Below are positions 11,190 through 21,424 of a DNA stretch of 64,000 nt, in pieces. Under the pieces are notes generated by a model. That model saw nothing but the letters and a program-made list of their open reading frames with translations. It was not told the DNA's origin and ran no database searches. The stretch is from Symbiodinium natans (Eukaryota; Sar; Dinophyceae; Suessiales; Symbiodiniaceae), in contig CAJNDS010000212.1 in the NCBI GenBank assembly GCA_905221605.1, positions 2,501 through 66,500 on the forward strand, given 5' to 3'. Positions within the stretch are counted from its first letter, which is position 1, and every line of letters begins with the position of its first letter. The position numbers and the translations under genes are program-made.

Positions 11190-14100
11190 GACAGTACAAT
11201 GGCTTCTAGCCAATGCTGATCGGGCAACCTGAATTTCCTCTCTTTTGGAAAGGAGACATCCTTCATGTGCTCTGTATTATCAAAGAACAGCCCGCATTTC
11301 CTCCCTTCACGCATGGAGAAGCCAAAAGGCTGGGCGTGGGGTGGGGCGTAGGCCCGTTCAAGGGCCATGGAGGGAAACCCTGAACCCGAGCCTTCATGGC
11401 TTCACGATAGCGTCTACTCTGAACCTGCTTGCAGCCCCAAAACACCCTTTTTAAACAAGTAGCCACCCTCACAACCAGGCTCCCTGTCAGCGACCAACTC
11501 TTGCACAGGAGAGCGGCGCAGATCGCGACTGATTCAACCCTTGTTGCCAGAGCTTCGGGAAGCCTCCCAGCCCTTGCTGCGCAGATTTGGTTTCGACGAA
11601 GCATTCGACGGACCGACCGGCCGAAGTCCTGTTTAGTGCAAACAGCATTGTAGAAACTTGCACAGTGAAAATGGGGAGTGCAATGTCAACACAAGCAAAA
11701 AAAGTGCACGGGCGCGTTGTTTCTGCCACACGCCCAAGGCCCGGCTCATGGTGTTTGCTTTATTGGGGGCAAACGATTCTTTTGCTATGCGCCGGGCCGC
11801 TACAAAAAGTTGCAAGAATCGGTCCGATGCCTACGCGCCGATTTCCCGACTCGTGCATCCGCGTGTTCCAGCTCTCGGAGCTGCTTCCGACCCAAGCCTC
11901 CCCATATCTCCGCACACCTCCAACTCAACGAAACGTATTTTCCGACTCTGCGAGACTCGACGCGGCGTTGGTTTTTCGGTTTACCTCACTCGCTCGCCAT
12001 CTGCGAAGAGCAGGCTGCACAGACGCGACGATGCGCATGCTGCTTACTTACAGCTCATCTATCCGCATGCAACCATGGCAGGCCATGATCAAAACCAAGC
12101 GAGTTCATGATTTAGCAAGTTGCGCCAAGCGGCTTTGCACACACGGGCTGCTGCGAGTATAGTAGCCCCTCCAAGGACCTGCACTGGTAGTACGCTCACG
12201 CTGTGTCTCTGCCAAAGCCTTCCTAACATGGTCCTGCAGCTGTTGCAACGCAGCCAGCACGCATAAAACAGGAAGTGACGAAAGCCATATGACTTCGTTG
12301 ATGTCATACACGTCGGAACATGCACAGGCGATCGCTAAGTCACGGACGAGCATTCCGGCCAACACTGCCAAGTCGCTACCTGGCACGATCAGGGGGTTCC
12401 AGTTCAGATCTGTCACTGGCTTGTCACAGTTGTCACAACAGAAACAGGGCAAGCCGCAGTTGTTATAGATGGTGCTCAGGACCTTGTGACAGATCAGTTG
12501 CAACACGACAACAAAGCACATACTTCTTTGGAGGCACAATCTGCTTTCGAACGAAGTATCTGAGCAGAAAGCAGTCGGACCAAAGAGAAGAAGCCCAACA
12601 ATGTTCGAAGTGACAAGGTTCTCCTCCTGGCACTCAAAACGCGCCCTAGTAGAAATGTGTGAGCTCTGTGTCGCAACTTAGACACTCCGACATCTCTGAC
12701 CTCCTCCGTGTGGACTTTTAGCCGCGCTCTGCAGGCCGAAGATTCTCGCAGCACCCTGACACCGGCATGTCAAACATGAAACGCTTGAATCATTGAAGGC
12801 CAGACAAGGCCGCCTTTCTATGCTGCGAAGTGGTTGCTGTAGGAGCTCGCCCAACACGGCAAGCACGGCACCTGCAGGAGGGCATGTGAAGCTTTAAGCG
12901 GCGGCCAGGACAATTCAGTTCAGAAATGATCAAAAGATCAAAGCCTGCACAGGTGCCAAACGTCAGAGCCGCAACAAGTCCGACAAGCCCCCCAGCCGAA
13001 CTGACCTCGCAGTGACAGCTGTAACATGCTGCAACGATGCCCTTTTAAACGAATGCTGCTTGATACTGAAAGCTACTAGTAGTGAGGATGAGACGTAAGT
13101 TGACCAGACAACCGTGAGCCACAACGAAACCTCGCAAAAGCTGCGAAGCGTGTCTGACCTTGGCCGCGCATGTGCAACTAGCTGGAAACTGCCCCATGTC
13201 GCCATCATGAGGCAGCATGTGGATGCAACTAGCTAAGCGTCTGGCTCCCAGTTGCTCCGGGCGTTCAGAACTCTGTCCACCAGCATTTGGCCTTCAACCA
13301 GCTTTGAGCGCCGTATGCCGTGAACTTGAACTTGTCACACAAGACGAGGCCTAGTCTTTCCGTAAGGCGGGCTTGCAGAAGCAAAGGCCCGCAGATGACC
13401 TGAGCAACGTTTCTGTGTATTTGCCTCATGATACAGACTCCCACAAGATGTGACTAAGACACAGGCATAACTGAGCGAAGCCAAAGCAGCCAAAGCAAGG
13501 GCAGTTTTGCCAGACATGGTAATGAAGCCTGAGGACGTGCAGCAAATTCTGCAGTTGGCTGCCCCACTCCAAGAGAAAAATGACAAACCAGCCGAACTAG
13601 ATTGGTGCAGTCAGTCAGTCAAGATGCTCATGTACACCAAGATTTCCAGGGAAAGCCGCCCAGCTAGCAGAATGCCGCAGGCTATGGCGGCCACCGAGGC
13701 TGCACCTCGAAAATTCTGAAGAGGCGGCATGCAGACATCAGAAACTTGCGTGGCTTATGAGTCTCCGGGAAGGCGGCTTCCGGTTTGCCCCATCATCTTG
13801 CCTGCCTCGCACAGCTCAATGCTGGTACTTGGGATGCTTCTTGCCAACAAGCACAATGCGGACACTTGCTGGACCTTGCCATTCTGCGACTGTCGTGCAA
13901 GCCACGCTGTTCCAAGCTTTATGCAGGGCAAATGACACTGGTGCCTAGTTGTTGACGGTTCCCGTTTCGAGGGCTCGGTGGGAAGTGGCGCGGCGCAGGC
14001 GCTCATCTGCTTTCACATCGAGACCAGCACGCTTCCAGCCACGGATCGGAATTGACAACTTTCTGGCGGACGTGCAATATTGCTGCTTTTGAACGTAGCT

Positions 14101-15400
14101 GAGATATCCTTGCTGAGTGTCGATGCGCAGCAATACAAAAAGTTTTAGGGCTGCCATCCTGACAAAAGCTTGTGTCACACATCTGCAGCACACCGGCACA
14201 CCGGGCATGGCGCGCACGCGCGAGAGAAGAAAGGCAAGGCGGGAGATGTGCAGAGATGTGCAGAGCAAGGGTTAACAGGGTTAACCACAAAGGCCATGAC
14301 CCAGGGCTGGGGAAGCCCTGAAGGCTCTGGCCGAGATGATGCTCAGGTTGCGGCTGATGCGTCAGCAGAGCCTGCAACACATCGCCATTGCCGCTTTTGG
14401 TCACACGGCTCCATGCCGACTACGGCTGAGAAAACCCTCAGGAAAATAATCCGAAACATTTCGAAACCAATGTGGACAAGCTCTAGTAGATCGCTTGCTG
14501 AGCAGTGTTTCTTGCGTGCAATACATCAGCTTGCGAGATAGGGTTTATATTACTGTTACTGGTGAGTGTAAATAAGGGTCCTTTTCAATATTGGTGAGTG
14601 TATCTACTCGGCGTCCTTTTGGGGATACAAGAAGTAAAACCCTACTTCAATATGTTCTTTCAGGCACCGGAGAATTGTGTTTGAACCTCAATCTGGACCG
14701 CCAGCAGACTGCAATCAGACAACATTTGATCAATCTCATCTACCGTCAGCGGCAGCTAGGGGGCAATGATAAAGAATGTTAGCAGCGTCCACAGAACGCA
14801 CCTCGGCAGGGGGTACAAAGCCACCCCGGGCCCGGGCAAAGCGGGTCGCGTCGCGACACAACTTGTATACAGCTTGCACGACCAACACAACAGCATTCTT
14901 GTGAAGCGGCAGCTCACAAAAAAACGCTCTCCATTCTATTTTGCATCCGATGACGGCTCACCCAGTGGACGCCGAAAGTGGCACGCTGATGCTCAAGAGG
15001 CAGCCTCCTTCCTAAGTGCACGTGAGTGCTGTTTTGAAGCTTTGTGCGTAGCAGCATAGCACTGCTGAGACTGACACGGATCACGTTCCCATTGACCCCT
15101 TTTGCCCATTCCTGGCCACAAGGAGTTCTGCCTTCTCTGCAGTGCTCGAGCGAGTATCTGCTACAAGGTACTACTATGTCACTATGTGCTACCGCACCGG
15201 CCCTGGAGTAACTGAGCATGCTGAGGCCTGGCGTGAAAGGTACAGTAGTCGTTGGCAAACTGAAAGAATTTCCCTTGAGTCCATTAACGTTTGCAACCAG
15301 GTGTATAACTGTGTAACTGAAAGCTCCTGATCTGTGCGGGCCTGAGTTGGAGGAAGCTCAGATGAAGCGAGCCAACAGCTCCAGCAATCCTGAGCATGCA
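11190..15400 (-). other. Unassigned region with minus-strand coding-like frames
   Basis: Minus-strand frames at 12,105-12,539, 13,945-14,268 and 15,189-15,404 read like exon sequence. A hydrophobic stretch near 13,640-13,720 (ASVAAIACGILLAG) suggests a membrane protein. No conserved domain is recognised and no exon chain could be closed in phase. Plus-strand alternatives overlap most of these. Treat as a possible gene, structure unknown. Confidence 0.22.
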
Positions 15401-15477
15401 GCAAACTGCAACAAGACTGCTTTGCAACCCCCGAACTCTACGAACACTCTAGGGGATATCGTTTTTCTTGCGCAGGG

Positions 15478-15692
15478 GGAGGGGGGGCTGTGGGTCCGGA
15501 TCCGGGTGTGTCCGGGTCCGGGTCCGGCTTTGGGTTTGGGTCCGGGTCGGTCCATCCGGGTCCGGGCCCGGGTCCAGGTCCGGGTTGCCGGGGCCCGGGT
15601 CGCTGGGTCCGGTCGGGTCCAGTGGGGATCCGGGTCCGGGTCCGGTGCGGATCCGGGTCCGGTCCGGGTCCGGGTCGGGGACCGGGGGGGAG
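15478..15692 (+). repeat. GGGTCC hexamer repeat
   Basis: Imperfect tandem (GGGTCC)n with GGGTTT, GGGGATCC and GGTCGG variants over about 210 bases, G-rich on the plus strand. It opens Gly/Ser/Arg/Val-rich frames in all readings (for example 15,347-15,709), which are artefacts. G-quadruplex potential. Confidence 0.93.
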
Positions 15693-16817
15693 CGGTGTAC
15701 GGACGTTGAGGCGCGAGAAAAGCGTGATTATGACACTCTAGGGTCTTTCTATGTCCATATTGGTCCATAGCACAATGGAGCCAAGCCACCATTCAGAGGC
15801 CACTCTTCCCAGCATCCTGAGGGCCCCAAATGGCCCAAAACATGAAAAAAATCGACATCCTCCAGATGCCTTCAGAAGTGACTCTTTCATGTTTACCCCT
15901 GTTTTCGCACAGGTCCTTCAGATATCGCACCTGTTTCCCAGGCTTCCTCCCTCTGTATCCATCATTGCTTTCCTCAAGCGAAAATGGCGAAACTTCCAGA
16001 TCGTACACCTCATGCCCCTCATGCCCCTGGTTGCAATCTAGCATGTCTAGCATGTCTCATTCCAAACTCATTCCAAAGGGCCGAAGGATCTGGAAGAATC
16101 TGGGCACCCTGGACCTTCCTCTTGAAAGCGGCCGCCTGAGGCAGATGATGCTAGATGCGGGAGGCGGAGCCTTCGTGTCGGGTCATCAATGCAGCGGCGC
16201 CTGATTCGCTGCAGTTTGTGCATCTTGCACATGAGCCTGACAGGGGCTATGCCGGCTTTGCAGGGCCAGGGTCACCTTGACATCGCAAAAAACATCAACT
16301 CGAAAGAAGCATAGGCTAGCATAGGCACCGTCGCGAGGACCGGCTCCGGGATGGTGTCACCACTGCCACCCTCAACACGTGTTATGGCTTTGGCATTCAC
16401 AGCACTGCTCCGTGGCACAACTTACGCTTCGCGAGCTCTCTTTGATAGAACTGACACTCTACTTGAATACTGGCTCTCTGGAACAGACTTGTGCTCTATG
16501 GTGGCCTGCCGTGGGAAGGAAAACCTTCGCCTGACTTCCGAGTCGTGTGCTGGCTTCTGCGACCTCCCACCACTCTTGCGGACTGCCTGGGCCTGAGCGA
16601 CATGTTTCGCAGACGAGGCCCTCACCAAAAGTAACTCACAACAACTCAACACCACTGCTATCGACCACAGGTGGAGAAGTGCTATTAGGAAGCAGGCGCT
16701 GCCAACGGTCAAGGTAGACTGATCTTCCTGTGGTCTCCGTGGCTTAAACAGGTAGGCACATGGTAGGCACACAGTCGGCACACACTGTGCGAGAAAGCTT
16801 CTTCGCAGTTTCCCCGC

Positions 16818-17060
16818 CTTGCTGAAAGCATACGTGCAGGAGTCCGAGTGCTTTGGAGTGCCATCTGTCTGAAAAGTGTAGCAATTGCCCGGCGATAGCT
16901 CGAGGCTGAAGCGCTTGCAGGATGGATCGCTGCTGCAAATGTGGGCACAGTGCTTCAACGATGCTCCGATGGCAACCGCTTGGAGCGGCCCGTTCCAAGA
17001 ACCTCTCAGCATCAACTTGTAGCCCTCCAGCTCTTCGGAAGGGCAATCCCTTCCAAACTC
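16818..17060 (-). CDS. PAN/Apple-domain exon (partial gene)
   Basis: An 81-codon exon, phase 0 at both ends. The acceptor is CTGTGCAG before GAGTTTGG and the likely donor is a GC site after TTCAGCAAG. The product has the PAN/Apple pattern: an N-terminal Cys (FGRDCPSEEL), GYKLMLRG, then the central helix-Cys pair SLKHCAHICSSDPSCKRFSLE, a later Cys before YTFQTDG and a closing CTYAF. PAN domains are disulfide-rich extracellular modules that bind protein or carbohydrate, so a secreted or surface protein is likely. Other exons are unresolved: a candidate upstream exon ends at VPAFDVWE (about 17,270) before GTAGCTC but is not in phase with this one, and a hydrophobic minus-strand stretch lies at 16,620-16,700. 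Domain call is fairly sure; the gene model is not. Confidence 0.62.
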
Positions 17061-17640
17061 CTGCACAGGCAACTTGGAACTGTAGAGGTGGTGCTGACGC
17101 TCACAGAAGCTACCTCAAAGCTAGCTTATGACCGATGAAGACGCACAGCAGCTCAGCGACTTAGGCTACATGGCTGGTTCGTTCGTTTTGCAGGGCGCAG
17201 TAGTTCTGGCGGTTTGTGGCATTGAAAGCTTTGCTTGAGTGGGTAGAACATGGCGTGGAATGAAAAGGGATGAGCTACCTTCCCAAACATCAAATGCCGG
17301 GACGAAGTCCCCGTCGCAATTGCCTAACGGAGAGGCACCAGCTCGCAAACGCTCCATCAATCCCCGCCACACCCGCCCGATGGACACGTGCCTGTCTCTT
17401 TTGCGAACTCTGCACCGCACACTTCGGCACTTCGCCAATCGAATGAAGGGGGCCACCAAATATAGGTCGGATGAACAACATCCAAGTGAATCCAGCTACT
17501 GCCATGCTCGCGCCTGAACATCCCATGCGCCTTGTGTGCTTAACTTGAGTTTCCCTCCTGTCATGCAGAACCGGCTGAGTTTCGCTATCGCTTTCTTTGC
17601 CTGCGCTTGCCACGCACACCTCGCTCTAGCAGCACACTGT

Positions 17641-17902
17641 CTGGGTCCAGGAGGCGAACATGCTTTGCATTGCTTTGCTCAGTGCATCTCTGCACTGATA
17701 GCCTGGGGCATGTACACACACTTGCTAACTCAAGAGCGGGGCCTTGCCCGGATTCGATTCCTGCTGACGGGCAACGCATTCTTGCACTCACACGGCTGCA
17801 AGTGAGTCCGGCCGTCCTGCTTCGTGCCTGTAGATTGAGCGGCGGCGGCGCCGACGCCGGTCTACGGCAAACGCACATGAAGGTATCAACATGAATCGAA
17901 GG
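17641..17902 (+). repeat. Direct repeat, copy 1 (~255 bases)
   Basis: Starts GGGTCCAGGAGGCGAACATG and ends near AAGGTATCAACATGAATCG. It is about 90% identical by eye to 18,258-18,510, including the GAGCGGGGCCTTGCCCGG segment. Copy 1 carries an extra CATTGCTTTGCT stretch. Confidence 0.88.
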
Positions 17903-18257
17903 CAGCACAGAAAGCCCCGTGACTCAGCATGCATCCCCGAAGCCACCCAGACAAAACCAACAAGCATGAAGTGTTCCTGCTGCAGCCTCCGCGTCGTGTG
18001 TTCCAGGTGACCCCAAGCCCCATCGCCCCGTTGCATAATCGGCCAATATCGCCCCATCGCCCTACTGCCCAATCCTCACAAATGGCCCCTGTTTCGCGAA
18101 GTTGCCCAGTCAACGATGCCACATGGCACACACCAAGGGCGGCGATGATACTCTGCTTGGGGAAATTGGGGTTCTTGTGTTTTCCGTGCACACCTCGCTT
18201 TACTTCGCACCCAGGAACCACCTTGAATCCAAGGCGACACTGCGACGTGTGTTTGCG

Positions 18258-18510
18258 TAGGTCCAGGAGGCGAACATGCTTTGCTCAGTGCATCTCTGCA
18301 CCGATAGCACGGGGCACGTACACACACTTGCTAACTCAAGAGCGGGGCCTTGCCCGGACTCGATTCCTGCTGACGGACAACGCATTCTTGCACTCACACG
18401 GCTGCAAGAGGGTCCGGCCGTCCTGCTTCGTGCCTGTAGATTGAGCGGCGCCGCCGCCGCCGGTCTATAGCAGACGCACATTCATGAAGGTATCAACATG
18501 AATCGGAGGC
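18258..18510 (+). repeat. Direct repeat, copy 2 (~255 bases)
   Basis: Second copy of 17,641-17,902, separated by about 355 bases of unrelated sequence. Differences are scattered substitutions plus one short deletion. No ORF is conserved convincingly between the copies. Confidence 0.88.
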
Positions 18511-18702
18511 CATACGGAGCAAGGACTTATCTCCACGGCTGTCATCGTCCATGACAAGGTGTCACGCGAGCTTCTCGAAAAGTTCATGCGCAAGGGAACA
18601 CATCGCTGGCCCATGATGTCGGCAAAAGCTTCGGATGAAAACGCTCGAAGACCCCATCATCTACAGTAGTACGTTGACAATTGCGGATTGGTGGAACGTA
18701 CG

Positions 18703-18759
18703 GGTCTCCTCGGCCGACATTGATGTGTCCTCGTCCTCCTCATGGAGTGCCTGCAGGCG
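18703..18759 (-). repeat. Dispersed S-T-S module, type 1, isolated copy
   Basis: The minus strand reads RLQALHEEDEDTSMSAEE in frame. It is the leftmost copy of the module family found in the 20-25 kb array and the 33-40 kb duplications. Flanking DNA differs from the array copies apart from a weak CATCATCTAC-like block upstream. Confidence 0.6.
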
Positions 18760-18924
18760 TAACACGGATCAACATGGCAGTCTTGCACGGCACACACTGG
18801 CCATGCAACCAGCGTGCCGCGCAGAATAGATCGCAACAGGGGTATGTCTGGAATTCGATTTGAACTTGCGATCTAAGTCTATTTAGTCCGAGAAAGGGTT
18901 AGTTGTCGAAGACGAGCTTGTTCC

Positions 18925-19812
18925 CACGGATTGAAATCGATTTCAAGCCCTTGGTGCGGGTACGGATAAAATCGATTTTAATCGTTTTTGAGGTCGTGCA
19001 ACGTTTGGTTGAAAATCGAATTTAATCGATTTCGAAAACCCATTCTTTAGCCCATGTTTGGGCATCATGCAACGCAAATGGCCCTTTGGAGAAAAATCGA
19101 ATTTAATCCGGTTTGGAAAATCCATTCCTTTTCCCATGTTCAAGGTATTGTGTCCAAGGCCTGAAAAGGCTTGGGACTTGGCGTTTCCAAGCCCCGAAAA
19201 GTCTTAAGTTTGATTTCTTTCTTGCTGTTGGCGCTTGGGTCCTCAACGTGGGCTTGGACTGAAGAAGCCGGGGCTGGGAGTGGACCACACCTGCACCCCC
19301 ACTGCACCCTGATTTACCCTGGACCTCATTGGACCACCCAGAGCAAAGGCCTCTGGACCACTCCTGTACAGCTCCGATATAGCAAAGACCCCTGCGCCTC
19401 TTGCACCCCCCTTTATACAGAGCGACCACTCCTGTACAGAGCCTCCCCCAAAGGTCCCCAGAACCAGAACCGGATTGAAATCGATGTTAATCCGGTTTTC
19501 GGGCGGAGCAGGTGACGGACTAAAATTGATTTTAATCCCTTGGAGCTTAGAGGCGCATTAAAATCGATTTTGCGCCGGCTGGAGATTGGCACGGATTACA
19601 ACCGGCTTTAAGCCGACGAACCAAACAGCAGTTTAAAATCGATTTCAACTCGGTTTTCAATGACCAGCGGCTTAAAATCAATTCCAGTCCAGCACATGCA
19701 AATGATTAGCTTTGCACGGGCCAGAACGGCTTGAAATCGATTTCAAGCTGTTGAGTTGGTCGTCGGCGACAAGTAAATTCATTGGACTAGAACTGATTTT
19801 AATCGAAAGGTA
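18925..19812. repeat. Cluster of AATCGATT-centred imperfect palindromes
   Basis: About eleven sites built on AAATCGATTT in less than 900 bases, for example TTGAAATCGATTTCAA (18,933 and 19,733), AAAATCGATTTTAATCG (18,968), AAAATCGATTTTGCG (19,560) and TTAAAATCGATTTCAA (19,633). Several continue to AATCCGGTTT. Spacing is irregular and the DNA between sites is not repeated, so this is not a simple tandem array. No gene is seen in the interval. Confidence 0.85.
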
Positions 19813-19874
19813 AGATCGAATTCCAGCCATATTCATCGCAATAGCATCAGTGGAGCCGGCGCACTCGAAAAGCA

Positions 19875-19928
19875 ATTGGCGCCTGCGATGTCGAGGTGTC
19901 CGAATTCGCCTGGTTCTCCTCCTCCGGC
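19875..19928 (-). repeat. Dispersed S-T-S module, type 2, isolated copy
   Basis: The minus strand reads EEENQANSDTSTSQA in frame, matching the type 2 module (LQEESQANxDASTSQA) of the 20-24 kb array but at higher divergence. Confidence 0.55.
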
Positions 19929-20329
19929 ATATTTAAGGCAAGCCAGCTAACATCGAAAAGGCCCTGCGTTGGGCAAACTGTATGTATTGCCACAGCACAC
20001 TGCAAACCTGTCCCATCACGCTAGCGATAGGCACCACCGATTCAGCGTGAGCAGAAGAGTGAAGGTTGTGGTCTGTTTGAAAGGGCTCATGAGTGGCTCA
20101 TGTCTGGTATGCCTTTGCTCTGTGGCATCACAGCCTCTGGAGAGTATGAGCCTGTAGTGCAAACAGCTGCACGCAAGTAAAGCTACCGCACACATGTCCT
20201 TGCAGGAAAGTGTTCCAAAGAAAAACAAGGCTGTATCAGGCCTTGGCAAGCACTACTTCAGCAAACGCTCGAAGTGGCCCATCATCTACTAGTAAAGGAA
20301 AATTCTCCAAGTTGTGCAAGTTTCACGCG

Positions 20330-20550
20330 CGAACACGTCTCCTCGGCCGATGTTGATGTCTCCTCGTCCTCCTGGTGGAGCGCCTGCAACGACTCGCAAG
20401 GCACGCACGCTGTCCAGGCAACGGCTTTTCCAACGTGCTTGCAGCTGCACTAGCTTGAGAAGCCGCTCCACGCAACCACAGCGGCGCCTGCGATATCGAT
20501 GCGTCCACGCTCGCCTGGCTGTCCTCCTGCAGTCTCAGCCAGCATGCTTC
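20330..20550 (-). repeat. S-T-S module pair, type 1 plus type 2
   Basis: Type 1 at about 20,337-20,395 (LQALHQEDEETSTSAEE on the minus strand) and type 2 at about 20,486-20,545 (LQEDSQASVDASISQA). The order and spacing are those of the array units at 21.4-24.3 kb, so this is a diverged outlying unit. Confidence 0.65.
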
Positions 20551-20754
20551 CACTCTGAAACACCAGGATGTAGCTACCGCGTTGTTTATCTGGAATCTTG
20601 ACAGCACACAATGAGAAGGCTGTGGTCTTCTTTGCAAGGGCTCGTGAGTGTCTCGTGTCAGGCATTTGATCTGTGGCATAACAGCCTCTTGAAGCTACCA
20701 CGGGCACGTCTTTGCGGGACGTGCTCGAAAAATTCGAAAGACCACCGAAGACAC

Positions 20755-21310
20755 GAAAAAGGCGAGCCACCAAGCCACCAGGTTGAACAGTCGAGCGGGC
20801 GAGCCAAGCGTGCGAGCCAAGGAGCCACCAGATTGAGCCACCGAATGGCGAGCCACCAAGAGCCAGCCACAGAGCCACCAGATTGAGCCACCAAGGAGCA
20901 ACCGATGAGCCAACCACCGGACCAGATGAAGCCACCATCAGCAAGAGCGAGCCACCGAGACACGGGTTGAGCCTGCGAACGGACGAGCCACGGAGCTACC
21001 GGATTGAGAAAAACGAGCGAGCAACCAAGCGCTCGATTATTGAGCCACCAAGCGCACCCAGCCACCGAGCCACCGAGCGAGCCACCGAGCCACCAGTGCG
21101 CGAGCTAAGGAGCCACCCGAACGGGCGAGCGCGAGCCACCAGACCACCAAGTGCGAGCCACCGAGCCGCCAGATAGAGCCACCAGAGCGAGCCACTGGGT
21201 TGAGCCACCAAGAGATACCGGATTGAGCCACCAAGCGCAAGCCACGGATCCACCAACGAACGGGCGAACAGGCGAGCCATCAAGCCCAACGGATTGAGCC
21301 ACCGAAGAGA
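20755..21310 (+). repeat. GAGCCACC-rich irregular tandem repeat
   Basis: More than 25 occurrences of GAGCCACC in about 550 bases, with variable 2-20 base spacers such as GAGCGAGCCACCGAGC and GAGCCACCAAGCG. The array opens frames in several readings, including the 264-residue minus frame at 20,996-21,790; these are artefacts of the repeat. It interrupts the S-T-S module array. Confidence 0.9.
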
Positions 21311-21424
21311 GGAGACGAGGAGCCCAGGAACCCGGCAAATGATACCCGCGTGAAGGGAGACATAGGGGACAAGGATGCATGAAACGAGACAAGGGAGACA
21401 AGGAGCCCGGGAACCCGGCAAAGG

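Noticed and set aside
17740-17790. GGATTCGATTCC resembling a tRNA B box
   Set aside because: No matching A box or acceptor stem at the right distance; the copy at 18.36 kb changes it (GGACTCGATTCC).
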